Source: Leptospira dzoumogneensis
GTDB lineage: Bacteria > Spirochaetota > Leptospiria > Leptospirales > Leptospiraceae
Length of the DNA stretch: 64,000 bases
Assembly: GCF_004770895.1 (NCBI RefSeq)
Contig: NZ_RQHS01000005.1
Location: forward strand, 186,001 to 250,000
Direction of reading: 5' to 3'
Within the stretch, counting starts at the first letter, position 1, and each line of letters begins with the position of its first letter. Made by a program: the position numbers and the translations under genes. Of the stretch, positions 35,836 to 43,095 are shown piece after piece. The notes beneath the pieces are model-generated. The model was not told where the DNA came from, did no database searches, and worked only from the letters and a program-made list of their open reading frames with translations.

Positions 35836-37680
35836 TCAGTCTACGATCTGTAACACAACTCTTCTATTCCTTTGACGGTCTGAAGCGTTGTCATTGGAAG
35901 AAATTGGTTGGCTGTCCCCAAAACCTTGGGTCCTGACTCTTTCGCTATCGATCCCGTGTCTGGAGATCAAATAATCTGCCACCGCTTTCGCTCTGTTTTC
36001 GGAAAGTTCCAGGTTGCGCTCTTTTTTGCCTACGTTGTCCGTATGGCCCTCGACGGAGATTTTGAGTTTAGGATTCGATTTTAAGAAGTTTGCTAAACGA
36101 TCTAATTCAGGTTCGGAATCTTTGGAGATCTCGAATTTGTTTGTCTCAAAAAATAAATTGTTCAGAAGGATTTGCCGACCCACTGCCAAAGCGGGAAGAC
36201 GAAATTCCACATCCAGCTTTGCATCTTCTTGTTTAGATTCCGTGAGATCGATATTCCTAGAAACGGAAAGGTGGCCCGGCTTCTCCGCGTAAAAGCCGTA
36301 TTTTTCGCCGTAGGGAAGAACTAAACTGAAGGAACCGGTTTTAGAATCGCTTTTGGCACTTCCTCTTTTTTCAAAACGTGTTAAGGATTCGTAATGTATT
36401 TCCGCGCCTAAAGGATTTCCTTCTTCATCCAAAACTTTACCATTGATCACAACAACAGGGTTCGGGCGGAAATCGCGGGGAAGATAGGCCATGTACAGCT
36501 GACCTTCTTTACTTACATAAGCCCAGTCGCTGTTTACAGGAATAGAAAAAAAGTTTACACCTTTTAAGTTAGAGGAGACCTCGACAGGTTTAGTCCAATT
36601 GTCCCAGCCTTCTCCAATTCTTTTGGTCACATATACTGAAAGACCTTTATGACCGTCGCTGCAGAAATAAAGAGTTCTATCGTCTCCCGCTAAAAATGGA
36701 GCGGTTTCCTCGGAAGTGGTATTTACTACTTCACCTAAGTTTTTACCGAAAGAAAAAGAACCGTCCGCTTTTTGAATGCTAACATACAGATCCAATTTGC
36801 CGTATGAATCAGGCTGCTGGACGGAATAGATCAGTATCCTTCCGGAAGAAGAAAGAGTGGATCCGCCGAATACGGAAGTATTATTTTTCAGATATATATT
36901 CGAAAATTCTGGAAAGTTGATCGCCTTAGGATAAGACCAGTTTCCTTTTTCTTTATAACTTTTATATAATGGAACGGTTGCTTTGTTTTGGAGCTGAGTG
37001 AGTTTACGAAGATATTCATAAGCGAGTTGTTCCTCCTTTAAACGGAATTCCATCTCGTCTCTTGTGTTCCTCCTCAACTCTTCTCTTTTTTCTTGGAACT
37101 CGACTTGTATCTTATGAGAAGCTTCGTCATCACCGAAAGAGCCGAAAACGAATAATTCATTATTACTCGGAAGGACCGCGATCACGGCAGAGTTCAGATC
37201 ATTATTCAAAGGAGCAGGCATCTCTTTGCCGTCTCTCCAGAAACCTTTGTCGTCCTTCTCCGCAAACCAAATCCTTTGAGTGCCTGATTTACCTTTGCTG
37301 GAATACACAGTCCAGAAGATGGATTGCCCGTCGGGAGTCACGGTCGGATTAAAAGCGAAATAACCTCTGTTCACGTAATTCGGGATTCTTTTTAAAGTCC
37401 AATCCGCAAGACCCTTGGATTCCGAAAAAGGATAGGTCTCATAACGTATCGGGTCGCAATTTTCTCCCCTCATCTGGCAGAGAACACGAACGGTTTGGTT
37501 ATGAAGCCTGGAAAGTTCAGGGCTCAGATCGTTGGAAAGCACCTGGATGAAATCGTTTCCCGTACCTAACATTCTGCCGAATTGAAGAAGTTTACCTTCG
37601 ATAATCCTTTCTTCCGCAAGAAGATCCGAAGAGAAAAGAAGGAAGATAGAAGAAAGAAAAACGGGAAGAAGACGGTTCAT
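35836..37680 (-). CDS. OmpA-family protein with PD40/WD40-like repeats
   Basis: 614 aa with a signal peptide (residues 1-22). Residues about 85-400 contain PD40-type blades (FAFNPTVTPDGQSIFWTVYS, then ETAPFLAGDDRTLYFCSDG), followed by a carboxypeptidase-regulatory-like beta sandwich (VVINGKVLDEEGNPLGAEIH) and a C-terminal OmpA domain: VEGHTDNVGKKERNLELSEN then RAKAV, with the Asp and Arg that bind diaminopimelate in peptidoglycan. The protein should bridge the outer membrane and peptidoglycan or sit in the periplasm. It appears monocistronic. Confidence 0.9.
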   Translation of the reverse strand: MNRLLPVFLSSIFLLFSSDLLAEERIIEGKLLQFGRMLGTGNDFIQVLSNDLSPELSRLHNQTVRVLCQMRGENCDPIRYETYPFSESKGLADWTLKRIPNYVNRGYFAFNPTVTPDGQSIFWTVYSSKGKSGTQRIWFAEKDDKGFWRDGKEMPAPLNNDLNSAVIAVLPSNNELFVFGSFGDDEASHKIQVEFQEKREELRRNTRDEMEFRLKEEQLAYEYLRKLTQLQNKATVPLYKSYKEKGNWSYPKAINFPEFSNIYLKNNTSVFGGSTLSSSGRILIYSVQQPDSYGKLDLYVSIQKADGSFSFGKNLGEVVNTTSEETAPFLAGDDRTLYFCSDGHKGLSVYVTKRIGEGWDNWTKPVEVSSNLKGVNFFSIPVNSDWAYVSKEGQLYMAYLPRDFRPNPVVVINGKVLDEEGNPLGAEIHYESLTRFEKRGSAKSDSKTGSFSLVLPYGEKYGFYAEKPGHLSVSRNIDLTESKQEDAKLDVEFRLPALAVGRQILLNNLFFETNKFEISKDSEPELDRLANFLKSNPKLKISVEGHTDNVGKKERNLELSENRAKAVADYLISRHGIDSERVRTQGFGDSQPISSNDNASDRQRNRRVVLQIVD

Positions 37681-37749
37681 ATTATATGTTTCGGAGAATA
37701 ATATCCGAACCGGAAGAGAGGAAAAGAAAAAATTAAAATAAGGAATAGA

Positions 37750-38067
37750 TCAGGCGATCCAACCTGGAAAAAACTTTCGGATCAGAAAAAGACCGACCGA
37801 TAGAATGCCAAAATTTAAAATAGAAGAAACAAGAATAAAGACAAGCTTGGCCGGCTCTTTGTCCTGAGGCTTGCGGCGACTTGCAGTAAAAGCCGCCCCA
37901 ATACTCAAAACTAAGCCGGATATAAAGGAAATCTCAGGCAGATCCTTCTTATCATAAATATAGGCGCTCCAATATTCCGAAACCACCAGCATAATACAAA
38001 GAACGATCAAAAATACGAAACTTTTAATGAAACCTAAAACATAAAAAGAAGTCGGATTTTTATTCAT
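37750..38067 (-). CDS. Small predicted membrane protein (105 aa)
   Basis: Unrecognised. Three hydrophobic segments are visible (residues about 8-28, 42-60 and 73-96), with a basic loop ASRRKPQDKEPAK between the second and third. It lies 23 nt downstream of a lipoprotein gene on the same strand, so cotranscription is likely. Codon use looks like that of the neighbouring backbone genes. The function is unknown. Confidence 0.6.
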   Translation of the reverse strand: MNKNPTSFYVLGFIKSFVFLIVLCIMLVVSEYWSAYIYDKKDLPEISFISGLVLSIGAAFTASRRKPQDKEPAKLVFILVSSILNFGILSVGLFLIRKFFPGWIA

Positions 38068-38090
38068 AAGCCTGTAATTCTAATTTGGAG

Positions 38091-38600
38091 TTATAGTTTT
38101 TCGGTGATCGACTCGGCAAATTTAGCTTCTTCCGGTTTGCATTCTGTGAAGAATAAAGGAAGGCCTAAAAAAGCAGGTGGTGTCGGAACTTGACACTGCG
38201 CGTATACACTCCACTCTTTTGCGTAAGGAATAAGAGATGCAGCATAAAGTCCATATACGAATTCTACACATTGATTAATGGAATCTTCGGTATAGTATTT
38301 TCCTTCACTAATAGAGGATCTTAAATAAGGATTGATGAAAAGAAAGTTCATCACGGTGATATCGACTCCGGAAACGTTTCCGATCGTTCCCCCGCTTGTG
38401 CGATCCGAATAACCGTGAGATGAGCAATCGACGGGTTCATTCGGGATGTTCGTTGAAAATGCGATATTCTGAAGCGCCTTTTGGATCTTTTTTTGAGAGT
38501 CTCCGCCGGAAATTGTCCCGGATCCTCCGGAATAGTTACAGTTGATTATTAAAGAAAGGAAAAACAAAATACAAGAGAGGTAACTTAATAAATTCCGCAT
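38091..38600 (-). CDS. Lipoprotein with four conserved-type cysteines (169 aa)
   Basis: The signal peptide ends LIINC-N, a good spirochaetal lipobox (Cys 21). The mature protein carries four further cysteines (in PVDCSS, NQCVEF, AQCQVP and TECKPE), which could form two disulphides in the periplasm or on the surface. It may belong to the Leptospira four-cysteine lipoprotein family (TIGR04452-like), recalled rather than searched. A perfect 8-bp hairpin lies just upstream of its Shine-Dalgarno. It is the first gene of a two-gene unit with the small membrane protein. Confidence 0.7.
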   Translation of the reverse strand: MRNLLSYLSCILFFLSLIINCNYSGGSGTISGGDSQKKIQKALQNIAFSTNIPNEPVDCSSHGYSDRTSGGTIGNVSGVDITVMNFLFINPYLRSSISEGKYYTEDSINQCVEFVYGLYAASLIPYAKEWSVYAQCQVPTPPAFLGLPLFFTECKPEEAKFAESITEKL

Positions 38601-38613
38601 AATATATCCTATA

Positions 38614-38633
38614 ATTTCAGCTAACGCTGAAAT
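38614..38633 (-). promoter_or_regulatory. Perfect hairpin upstream of the four-cysteine lipoprotein
   Basis: ATTTCAGC (38614-38621) pairs perfectly with GCTGAAAT (38626-38633) over a 4-nt loop. It ends 13 nt before the lipoprotein start codon, next to an AGGA Shine-Dalgarno, so it could be a translational control hairpin or an operator. Confidence 0.45.
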
Positions 38634-38697
38634 GTCATATTCTTTATGAAGTTATCCCTTGCTCCGAAAGCTCGGACACCGATTTTTAACAATTTTA

Positions 38698-39063
38698 TTA
38701 ATATGTAAAAGTATAAGCCCAGTAAATCAGAAGCAACTGCAGCGGAAGTCTCAAAAGTAGAGCCCAGGTAGGAGGATCTTTTCTGGTCCTGGATTGGAAA
38801 TGATACACGTTAGCCGGAAACACAGCAATCAGAAGAAATACCACTCCCCATGCAGCCAATACTTTGGTTTGAGGAAAAAAAAGCCCAAGCCCCAAGGCGA
38901 TCTCTGCGATACCGCTGAGTTGGACCATAAGTTTATGATAAGGGATCCAAGGAGGCATGATCCTCATATAAAACTTAGGGATCACAAAATGAAGAATACC
39001 GGCGATCGTATAGATTGTCGCCATGATCCAGAGACTGATAGATTTAGCGTCTAGGTTTTCCAT
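38698..39063 (-). CDS. DoxX-family membrane protein
   Basis: 121 aa with four membrane segments: SISLWIMATIYTIAGILHFV, then MVQLSGIAEIALGLGLF, VLAAWGVVFLLIAVFPANVY and LLLRLPLQLLLIYWAY. The AGILHF start and SGIAEIALGLGL segment are typical of small DoxX proteins, a family of uncertain biochemical role linked in some bacteria to redox or respiratory functions. It lies 20 nt downstream of a probable 55-codon gene with a promoter in front, so the two are likely cotranscribed. Confidence 0.85.
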   Translation of the reverse strand: MENLDAKSISLWIMATIYTIAGILHFVIPKFYMRIMPPWIPYHKLMVQLSGIAEIALGLGLFFPQTKVLAAWGVVFLLIAVFPANVYHFQSRTRKDPPTWALLLRLPLQLLLIYWAYTFTY

Positions 39064-39083
39064 GGAAAACCATGATAAGACAA

Positions 39084-39251
39084 CTATGGCGACAAGGTCT
39101 GCCTTTTTTCTCTGTTTTTATTACGAAACCTTTTCTGTCTGGAATGAGATGACTTGTTGGCGATTTTGAGGAAGGTGAGATATTTTTCTCTGGTGACGAA
39201 GGGGCGATTTCTTTCTCGCTGATCGGTGCGAGGTCCGGGAAATTTCAGCAT
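39084..39251 (-). CDS. Probable small basic protein (55 aa)
   Basis: The ATG at 39251 is preceded by an AAGGAG Shine-Dalgarno at good spacing, and a promoter with a perfect TATAAT lies 34-60 nt upstream. The product is strongly basic (MLKFPGPRTDQRERNRPF at the start, an R/K-rich tail) with no hydrophobic segment, so it could bind nucleic acid. The frame stays open further upstream, but that part would enter the GC-rich hairpin element and has no start signal. No family is recognised, so this rests on signals and gene order only. Confidence 0.45.
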   Translation of the reverse strand: MLKFPGPRTDQRERNRPFVTREKYLTFLKIANKSSHSRQKRFRNKNREKRQTLSP

Positions 39252-39284
39252 AGGCTTTACTCCTTGCCGGTAAATTTGCCAGTC

Positions 39285-39311
39285 ATTATAGTAAAGGCGA
39301 AGAAAGTACAA
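39285..39311 (-). promoter_or_regulatory. Sigma-70-type promoter for the small basic protein and doxX
   Basis: On the minus strand, TTGTAC (39311-39306) and a perfect TATAAT (39290-39285) are separated by 15 nt, slightly short. Transcription would begin near 39278 and leave a leader of about 27 nt with an AAGGAG site. Confidence 0.55.
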
Positions 39312-39366
39312 GCGAAAAAAAAGGATCTTCAAAAAAATTCCGAAACAATTTATTATAAAAGTTCGG

Positions 39367-39463
39367 GCGCGTCCCTTGCGGTGCAAGGGTCGGTCTTTTA
39401 CGGACTCGCGGAGTCCCGCTCGGTCCTTCGGACCGGCTTCGCCGTCCTGCAAAGACCTCGCGC
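39367..39463. repeat. GC-rich multi-hairpin intergenic element
   Basis: A 97-nt block far more GC-rich than its surroundings. GCGCG (39367-39371) pairs with CGCGC (39459-39463) as the outer stem. Inside are a perfect 7-bp hairpin (CCCTTGC/GCAAGGG, 39373-39389), a 7-bp stem GGTCTTT/AAAGACC (39392-39398 with 39451-39457) and within it two perfect 6-bp hairpins (GGACTC/GAGTCC at 39402-39416; CGGTCC/GGACCG at 39421-39435). All loops are three bases. It lies 17 nt after the stop of the gene at 39481 and upstream of the promoter at 39285. It resembles a palindromic dispersed element or a structured RNA; only one copy is in this window. Confidence 0.6.
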
Positions 39464-39480
39464 GTTAGTTAAAAAGAAAA

Positions 39481-39675
39481 TTAAGGAATAGGGAGCCCTA
39501 ATTCTTTTTTGATTAATTCATATACCTGGGCATGAGTCGAATGATGGATCTTCTTGCTCTGGCAGCTTGTTATCAAAAATTCCTTCACTTTCGTCTTATC
39601 GTTAGGGTAACGACCGGCAACATAGTTGATCTCATGCTCTTGTCCGCAATTGAATAATTCATGATCTGAAGGCAT
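39481..39675 (-). CDS. Small protein of unknown function (64 aa)
   Basis: The ATG at 39675 has a GAGGTGAG Shine-Dalgarno at good spacing; a GTG at 39684 is in frame but lacks one. The product (MPSDHELFNCGQEHEINYVA at the start, then YPNDKTKVKEFL and VYELIKKELGLP) is compact and mostly helical, with two cysteines, no signal peptide and no membrane segment. It loosely recalls small DUF3606-like proteins, but I would not assign it. Its downstream neighbour is the GC-rich hairpin element. Confidence 0.6.
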   Translation of the reverse strand: MPSDHELFNCGQEHEINYVAGRYPNDKTKVKEFLITSCQSKKIHHSTHAQVYELIKKELGLPIP

Positions 39676-39845
39676 TTTACTCACCTCATAATGTGTTTAA
39701 AACGTCATGACTTTTGAACATTTAAAACGAACGGTCAATAAGATTTCGAGCGGATATAGATTGAATATTCTTTATTTTTAAGAAACTGCATAACGTTTTA
39801 AATCAATTCTAAGTTGGGAGTCGGCCTTTTCTACGAATTAAATAT

Positions 39846-40256
39846 TTATATTCCGAAATATCTTAGTTCAAAATCATCCGGTTCAAATGCCTCCACTTTA
39901 GGGATTAAGAATATAGAGTCTGAGTCACAAGGGAGGATAAGTAAGGAAGTATATAAATGTTCAATGTCTTTTTTTCTATAATAGACGGAGCTTGAACAGG
40001 CTCCATTGCAGCCTAGATAGTTTGTGTAATTTGAGATATTGAGTTGAATTACGTCGCTCGGATCGCTTTCGTCCAGGCATTTTACGAATCTAATCAAAGA
40101 GGCATTTGAGATTTTATCTAGAGCTTCTTTTCGAGGGATTAGGTTTGTTTGTAGATTGGCTTCGATGTCGATCAAGATGCAGTTTGATAGGAGGAAGAAA
40201 AGGCCATACGTTAGGTGAAATTTGAGAATATATTTAATAACGGAAAATGAATTCAT
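39846..40256 (-). CDS. Putative lipoprotein, cysteine-rich (136 aa)
   Basis: Unrecognised. From the ATG at 40256 the protein has a hydrophobic signal ending LLSNC-I (Cys 26), a plausible lipobox, and a mature part with further cysteines (VKCLDES, LGCNGACSSS and LPCDSD). The frame is open up to a GTG at 40307, but no start has a convincing Shine-Dalgarno, so the 5' end is uncertain. The DNA here is more AT-rich than the backbone genes, as are the two lipoprotein genes that diverge from it. Confidence 0.55.
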   Translation of the reverse strand: MNSFSVIKYILKFHLTYGLFFLLSNCILIDIEANLQTNLIPRKEALDKISNASLIRFVKCLDESDPSDVIQLNISNYTNYLGCNGACSSSVYYRKKDIEHLYTSLLILPCDSDSIFLIPKVEAFEPDDFELRYFGI

Positions 40257-40368
40257 TTTCCATAAATAACCGAGATCAATTTTCATTTTGACAAATTCAC
40301 TTGACACAATATTGAAATACTTCGTTCTTATTCCAAGAAATAAATGAAGTCATGTTTCTTTCTTATTG

Positions 40369-40980
40369 ATGATGAAACACATTATATTATTCATTTCTAT
40401 TAGTCTGCTAAATTCCTGTGAAATTAGAGAGAGTAAATTGATCTCTGATGATCCTAACTCGGGAATTTTGGTCTTACGTTTAATTGATAATTCTGAAGAT
40501 AAAGAGTGGTCTCAAATAAAAATCCGGACAGGCTGTTTTCAGGAAACGTATAATGAAGATATATTAGAAAATGAATGTTTGGGAGAAGAATTATTTAGCC
40601 AGGCAAGTATAGGCATAGAAAACCGGTTAGAATTTAAAATAAGACCTGGGAAATATTCCGGAAGGATTGTAATTCAGGAAGAAACTTTTTTTTCAGGAAA
40701 GACGGTGATTTCTATTGGTCTGTTTAATGAAAAATTTACTCCTCAAAAAAATTGTGATTACCTTTCGAAGAAGATTAACGGGATCACTGCAGATATTTCT
40801 CAATGTCCAAATATTATAATCCAATCAGGTAAAAGAACTATTATTGATTTGATTGTAACTAATGAGAAAGAGTCATATTTTTGGAGAGCATTTTGGTCAG
40901 GCTTCTTTTCAAGAGGGCTTTCGGCAGGGAGCCGCCAATTTTCCATCAATCATTCTAAATTTATAATGCTCAATGAATAG
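40369..40980 (+). CDS. Putative lipoprotein, paralogue of 41116-41739
   Basis: 203 aa from the ATG at 40369 (TTG 40366 and ATG 40372 are also in frame). The signal ends LLNSC-E (Cys 17). The mature protein has four cysteines in two pairs (TGCFQ...NECLG and KNCDY...SQCPN), the same pattern as in the gene at 41116, with which it also shares a glycine/tyrosine stretch (RPGKYSGRIVIQ versus PEGYYPYGKMTF). The divergence is large. The gene is AT-rich and lies divergently 112 nt from another lipoprotein. The function is unknown. Confidence 0.6.
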   Translation: MMKHIILFISISLLNSCEIRESKLISDDPNSGILVLRLIDNSEDKEWSQIKIRTGCFQETYNEDILENECLGEELFSQASIGIENRLEFKIRPGKYSGRIVIQEETFFSGKTVISIGLFNEKFTPQKNCDYLSKKINGITADISQCPNIIIQSGKRTIIDLIVTNEKESYFWRAFWSGFFSRGLSAGSRQFSINHSKFIMLNE

Positions 40981-41115
40981 TTTATGAAATTTTACCCAGC
41001 ATTTATTAAAAATTGCGCTCCCTGTTAAAATTAGTGGGGATTAATGATAGTCGCTGAATCACGAAATGGGCTTCGAGAATAAGATCTTAGGTATTTATTA
41101 AAAAAGAGGAACTGA

Positions 41116-41739
41116 ATGAACATAAGCTTAAAAAACAGAATTCTATTATCTTCAGTTTTAATACTACTTTCCTGTTCCCGAGAACCCTACATAAAACAAA
41201 TTCCGGCAATTTCTCCTGGAAAAGAAGTAACCCTGAAAATTGATTTTGATAATTCTTTAATGCCAGAATACGGAGAAATGGTGATAACTAAGTTTTGTTT
41301 GGGGAGGACTGAGCAAGACTTGGACAGGAATTGTGAGATAGATCCAATCATAAGTTATTATCCTGTTAAATCAAAAGAACCAATGCGTTTAATAATTCCG
41401 GAAGGTTACTATCCATATGGGAAAATGACATTTTGGGCGAGGAGCTCCTCCTTCGGCTCTCGGAGTTCGATGGCAGTAGCTTATTTTTCAAAGGATTTTG
41501 AAAAGACTTTAGATAAGAAAGATTGCAAATTAAAAGGAGTCTCCTTAGAAGGAAGTGTAAGCATTTTGCGATATAATTGTAAAGGGCTGATATTTAGGAG
41601 CAAAGAAGTTCACCTAGTAACATTTCGAGTAGTTGATGAATCCTATATGGATGGGTTAATACTATATACTGCTTTTACTCCTATTCCTTTAGGCGGAGAT
41701 TATCAAGCCGCTGAAATTAGCTATTCGATACAGAAATAA
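41116..41739 (+). CDS. Putative lipoprotein, paralogue of 40369-40980
   Basis: 207 aa; the signal ends LILLSC-S (Cys 20), a good lipobox, and the ATG has an AAGAGGAAC Shine-Dalgarno. Four mature cysteines (KFCLG...RNCEI and KDCKL...YNCKG) match the pairs in the upstream paralogue with nearly the same spacing, suggesting two disulphides. The C-terminal half is predicted to be beta-rich. Tandem divergent lipoprotein paralogues in an AT-rich stretch suggest surface variability, but no function can be given. Confidence 0.65.
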   Translation: MNISLKNRILLSSVLILLSCSREPYIKQIPAISPGKEVTLKIDFDNSLMPEYGEMVITKFCLGRTEQDLDRNCEIDPIISYYPVKSKEPMRLIIPEGYYPYGKMTFWARSSSFGSRSSMAVAYFSKDFEKTLDKKDCKLKGVSLEGSVSILRYNCKGLIFRSKEVHLVTFRVVDESYMDGLILYTAFTPIPLGGDYQAAEISYSIQK

Positions 41740-41774
41740 TAAGAGCGATTGCTATATATTTTTCCGAATACGTA

Positions 41775-43010
41775 TTAGCTCCTAACCATCTGTACTTTTA
41801 ACTTAATCGCCTTCTTAGACTTAGTCGATTTTTTCTTAGAAAGAGAAAGTTTAGAGTAAGTCATCTCTAAAGAATCGGTAACATCTTCCCAGGTGCAGGA
41901 AGCGGCGATCTTTCTTGCGGCGAGACCAAGTCTGGCTGCTAACTTTTTATTCTCCGCTAAGAGGCAGGACTGTTCTATAAATTCTTCTTCTTTGTCGAAA
42001 CCGCAGAGCAGGGCTGACTTGCCGTGTTTGAGATGTTGGTTGGCGGCCGCGTAGTTATAGGCAACGATCGGAAGTCCGGATGCCATTGCTTCTACGATCA
42101 CGTTCCCGAAAGTTTCTGTGAGACTTGGGAATAAGAATAGATCGCCGGTCGCGTAATGTTCTGCCAGTTCTTTTCCTTTTCTCATTCCTCTGAATATAAA
42201 ATCAGGATTTTCCTTTTGTAGTTTTTCTTTAGAAGGTCCGTCCCCCACTAAGATCAATTTTGCATTCGGAACTCTGGATTGGAGCCTGCGGAATGTTCTT
42301 ACTAATAGATCTAAATTTTTTTCCGGAGCTAATCTTCCTACGTATAGAACTCCAAGTTCGGAAGGTTTTAATCCCCATTCCGTCTTTAATTTCGTATTTC
42401 TACGAGCAGGATGGAATAGATCCGAATCGATCCCTCTGGAAACCACTTGCACATTCGTGTATCCTTGTTCTGTTAACTGTTCTCTGATCTGAGCAGTCGG
42501 GACCAAGGTCATCTGTGTTCTATTATGAAGCCCTTTTAAGTAATTATGGACCAGTTTTCCTGCGAACCCGAATTTATAATATTTCGCGTATGCGTGGAAA
42601 TTCGTTCTAAAATCGCTGATGATAGGAATTCCGACATGTCTGGCCGCCCTGACTGCCGACCAGCCTAGAGGACCTTCCGTAACAACATGTACTATATCAG
42701 GTTTTTCTAATTCGATTAATCTGCGGAGAAGGTATTTTTCAGGAAATCCGAATCTTAGATCTTCGTATAAAGGGATTTTTGCCCCTCTTACCAAGACTTC
42801 TCTGTAGTTATTGTTTGCTGTGGCATAGTCGTTATGCCCTTGTTTTGGACGGACCAGAATGACCTCGTGACCTCTTTGTAAAAGATCTCCCAGCATTCTA
42901 TGAAGCGTTTTGGCGACTCCGTTGATTTCCGGAGGAAATGTTTCGGTCACCACTAAAATTCGAAAGGGACCTGCTTTAGGATAAGAACTTATATATGTCG
43001 ATGGAAGCAT
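41775..43010 (-). CDS. GT4-family glycosyltransferase
   Basis: 411 aa, GT-B fold. The N-terminal domain opens RILVVTETFPPEINGVAKTL, typical of GT4 enzymes of the mannosyl- and glucosyl-glycerolipid groups. The C-terminal domain has VLYVGRLAPEKNLDLLVRTF and the ExxxxxxxE nucleotide-sugar motif in TETFGNVIVEAMASGLP. A basic C-terminal tail (SKKKSTKSKKAIKLKV) could help it bind the membrane. It probably makes a glycolipid or a polysaccharide linkage; donor and acceptor are unknown. Confidence 0.88.
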   Translation of the reverse strand: MLPSTYISSYPKAGPFRILVVTETFPPEINGVAKTLHRMLGDLLQRGHEVILVRPKQGHNDYATANNNYREVLVRGAKIPLYEDLRFGFPEKYLLRRLIELEKPDIVHVVTEGPLGWSAVRAARHVGIPIISDFRTNFHAYAKYYKFGFAGKLVHNYLKGLHNRTQMTLVPTAQIREQLTEQGYTNVQVVSRGIDSDLFHPARRNTKLKTEWGLKPSELGVLYVGRLAPEKNLDLLVRTFRRLQSRVPNAKLILVGDGPSKEKLQKENPDFIFRGMRKGKELAEHYATGDLFLFPSLTETFGNVIVEAMASGLPIVAYNYAAANQHLKHGKSALLCGFDKEEEFIEQSCLLAENKKLAARLGLAARKIAASCTWEDVTDSLEMTYSKLSLSKKKSTKSKKAIKLKVQMVRS

Positions 43011-43095
43011 CGACTTTTGATCATCTTAAATTTTTGTATCTACTACGTGAAGAGAGCGTTACTTTTTCATTACAGAGTGCGGACCAAAGTACAGA

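Noticed and set aside
39252..39452. N-terminal extension of the 55-codon gene to a 122-aa open frame
   Set aside because: The added part runs through the GC-rich hairpin element and across the promoter, has no ribosome site and reads as low-quality protein.
41439..41450. Perfect 12-bp palindrome GAGGAGCTCCTC inside a lipoprotein gene, near TTCGG-type loops, suggesting a palindromic insertion like that at 39367
   Set aside because: The encoded serine-rich segment aligns with the paralogue with only one or two extra residues, so no inserted element is needed to explain it.
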